The notes below the pieces were generated by a model. That model had not been told where the DNA came from, did no database searches, and saw only the letters and a program-made list of their open reading frames with translations. Below, in pieces: positions 62,353 to 64,000 of a stretch of 64,000 nucleotides of DNA. Both the position numbers and the translations under genes were made by a program. How positions within the stretch are numbered: position 1 is the stretch's first letter; each line of letters opens with the position of its first letter. This DNA comes from Prolixibacteraceae bacterium (GTDB lineage Bacteria > Bacteroidota > Bacteroidia > Bacteroidales > Prolixibacteraceae): assembly GCA_019163175.1 (NCBI GenBank), contig JAFLKN010000012.1, positions 1 through 64,000 of the forward strand, written 5' to 3'.

Positions 62353-64000
62353 ATGAAACGAATAATACCAATACTCTGTTTTGCTTGTGTTTTTCTGGTT
62401 TGTGCAACTTCCTTAAAGAGTCAAACCTATCCTTTAACCGGGCACCCACGTTTGTTTTTCCTTTCGGCTGATGAAGCCACATTGAAGGCCAAACTTAATT
62501 CAACGCCGGTTTTAAAACGTGTGCACGATCTGATGATCTCAGAAAGTGATAAGATGCTCACTTTAGCTGTTCAGCAAAGGGTTTTAACCGGGAAACGATT
62601 GCTTTCAGTATCGCGCGAAGCTATCCGCCGAATCAGTTTTTTGAGCTACGCCTACCGAATGACCGGCGATGCCCGTTATGCAGCCCGCGCCGAAACAGAG
62701 ATGCTTGGCATGGCTGCTTTTGTTGACTGGAATCCTACGCATTTTCTGGATGTGGGAGAAATGACCTTGGCTATGGCTATTGGCTACGACTGGCTTTACA
62801 GCTACCTAAGCGTGTCCTCACGAACAACGATTGCCTCTGCCATCAAATCAAAGGGTATCGAGAAATCAGCTAATCAGTCATGGCTTACCAGCGACAATAA
62901 CTGGAACCAGGTTTGCAACGCTGGAATTTCGGCCGGAGTCGCGGCTGTTTTCGATGAAAATCCGACTTATTACCAAACATTGATTGATCGTGCAGTTACT
63001 TCTATAAAAATTCCGATGGGCGTTTACAAGTATAATGGCGCTTATCCGGAAGGAATGGGATATTGGGATTACGGAACCACGTTCAACGTCCTATTTATCG
63101 ATCTGCTGCAACGTATGTGGAGCACCGACAGGCAGCTTCTGGAGGTGGAAGGTTTCTTGAGCACTGTAAATTTTGTCACGCACATGCAGGGAAATGCCAC
63201 GAAACAATTGAGTGGGGGAGCTTTAAAATCTATCAATCCACTTCCTTTCAATTTTGCCGACTGTGGCAATGGAATAGGTGTTTTGCCTGGAATGTTTTGG
63301 CTGGCTGCACGCTCCAGCGATCAAACCTGTATTTATAACGAATTGCAGAAACTGGTTTTTACTTTGGATAACAGTCCTACCGGTCTCACCGGAAACCGGC
63401 TTTTGCCCTTCCTGCTTATCTGGAGTATGAATTTATCTATCACCGATTTGCCTGCACCGGTTGAAACAACATATCTGGCTCAGGGCAAAAGTGCTGTCAC
63501 TGCCATGCGCTCGGGCTGGGGCACCAACGATATTTATCTGGCCATGAAAGGAGGAACACCTTCATCAAACCACGCACACATGGACATTGGTTCGTTTGTG
63601 ATGGAGGCCAACGATATTCGCTGGGCTGCCGATCTGGGTATGAGTGATTATAATGCGCTCGAAACCAATGGGGTAGATTTGTGGAATATGAGCCAGACAT
63701 CAGAACGCTGGGATGTATTTCGATACAACAATATGGCACATAACACACTAACAATTAATGGGAAAAAGCAATTGGTAACTGGCAATTCGCTTATGGAGAA
63801 TCTGGTCAATACTTCGGCATTAAAATCAGTAGAACTGAATCTGACTTCGCTTTACCAGAACGATGTAACGAACTGTCGCCGAACCGGAACTATTGTATCC
63901 AACCGATATGTCGAAATCAAAGATGAAATCAAGGCCAAAACGAATCCATTGACTGTACGTTGGAATTTGGGGACACAAGCGGTTCCGCAGAAAGTCAGTA
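62353..64000 (+). CDS. Heparinase II/III family lyase, paralogue C (3' end beyond window)
   Basis: Starts with ATG at 62353 and is still open at the window end after about 549 codons. Signal peptide (residues about 1-24, ending SLKSQ). It shares the layout of paralogues A and B: VSREAIRRISFLSYAYRMTG, DWNPTHFLDVGEMTLAMAIG, NNWNQVCNAGISAGVAA, YPEGMGYWDYGTTF, and the beta-domain SNHAHMDIGSFVMEANDIRW. It is more distant from A and B than they are from each other. Putative polysaccharide lyase. Confidence 0.87.
   Translation, partial: MKRIIPILCFACVFLVCATSLKSQTYPLTGHPRLFFLSADEATLKAKLNSTPVLKRVHDLMISESDKMLTLAVQQRVLTGKRLLSVSREAIRRISFLSYAYRMTGDARYAARAETEMLGMAAFVDWNPTHFLDVGEMTLAMAIGYDWLYSYLSVSSRTTIASAIKSKGIEKSANQSWLTSDNNWNQVCNAGISAGVAAVFDENPTYYQTLIDRAVTSIKIPMGVYKYNGAYPEGMGYWDYGTTFNVLFIDLLQRMWSTDRQLLEVEGFLSTVNFVTHMQGNATKQLSGGALKSINPLPFNFADCGNGIGVLPGMFWLAARSSDQTCIYNELQKLVFTLDNSPTGLTGNRLLPFLLIWSMNLSITDLPAPVETTYLAQGKSAVTAMRSGWGTNDIYLAMKGGTPSSNHAHMDIGSFVMEANDIRWAADLGMSDYNALETNGVDLWNMSQTSERWDVFRYNNMAHNTLTINGKKQLVTGNSLMENLVNTSALKSVELNLTSLYQNDVTNCRRTGTIVSNRYVEIKDEIKAKTNPLTVRWNLGTQAVPQKVS

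Noticed and set aside
1-64000. CRISPR array, prophage or rRNA operon
   Set aside because: No spaced direct repeats, phage structural genes or rRNA sequence were seen.

Overview
The window is a chromosomal segment of a Bacteroidota bacterium, probably close to Bacteroidales/Marinilabiliales. Evidence: SusC/SusD pairs, an ECF sigma/FecR pair, type IX secretion (T9SS) sorting tails, several TAnnTTTG -7 promoter elements and no obvious Shine-Dalgarno sites. Host genes use the standard code: TGA is a stop (for example at 1818-1820, 20832-20834 and 56252-56254), and CGA/CGG are arginine (for example in lipA).

Layout. 1-8.2 kb: the end of a YgiD-type dioxygenase, an SDR protein, a porin, the nrfHA nitrite-to-ammonia reductase operon with a palindromic operator, a secreted BNR-repeat protein and rmuC. 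8.3-18.5 kb: housekeeping genes (ung, a KAS III-like enzyme, lpxH, a TlpA-like lipoprotein without CXXC, ribF, ahcY, greA, a HIT protein, ruvC) plus small unknowns. 18.5-19.8 kb: an EamA transporter and, upstream on the same strand, three tandem tRNAs. 19.85-20.8 kb: a degenerate RNase III-like protein. 21.1-24.9 kb: two secreted subtilases in an altered code. 25.5-29.1 kb: a TPR protein, lipA and lipB. 29.2-64 kb: a large polysaccharide utilisation locus (PUL).

The most unusual part is 19.4-24.9 kb. Read with the standard code, the minus strand at 21065-24938 is gene debris. Read with TGA as glycine it becomes two continuous, paralogous genes of 616 and 669 codons, 13 nt apart. They contain 39 in-frame TGA codons and no internal TAA or TAG. 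Aligning the two paralogues by eye pairs TGA with GGN codons at five or more sites, and CGA with TGG at three ungapped sites plus one gapped site. The local code is therefore UGA=Gly and CGA=Trp, a combination known from Absconditabacterales (SR1). Yet both proteins end in a Bacteroidota T9SS sorting tail. About 1.3 kb away lie three homologous tRNAs with long variable arms and anticodons UCA, UCG and CCG, which read exactly UGA, CGA and CGG. The first has glycine-type acceptor elements (G1-C72, C2-G71, G3-C70, U73). The other two have tryptophan-like A1-U72 and G73. I infer a local recoding cassette: dedicated tRNAs plus target genes inside a standard-code genome. Contig chimerism or very recent transfer from an Absconditabacteria-like organism are the main alternatives.

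The PUL (29.2-64 kb) has an ECF sigma factor, a FecR anti-sigma and an STN-domain SusC forming a trans-envelope switch, then SusD and two surface lipoproteins. Two further SusC/SusD pairs follow, with lyases and hydrolases: an alginate-lyase-like/beta-helix fusion, a jelly-roll lipoprotein, a PL12-like heparinase, two tandem heparinase II/III paralogues, a PL8-type lyase, a GH31 enzyme and a third heparinase II/III relative cut by the window end. No sulfatase is present. A uronic-acid-containing, perhaps non-sulfated, polysaccharide is the likely substrate.
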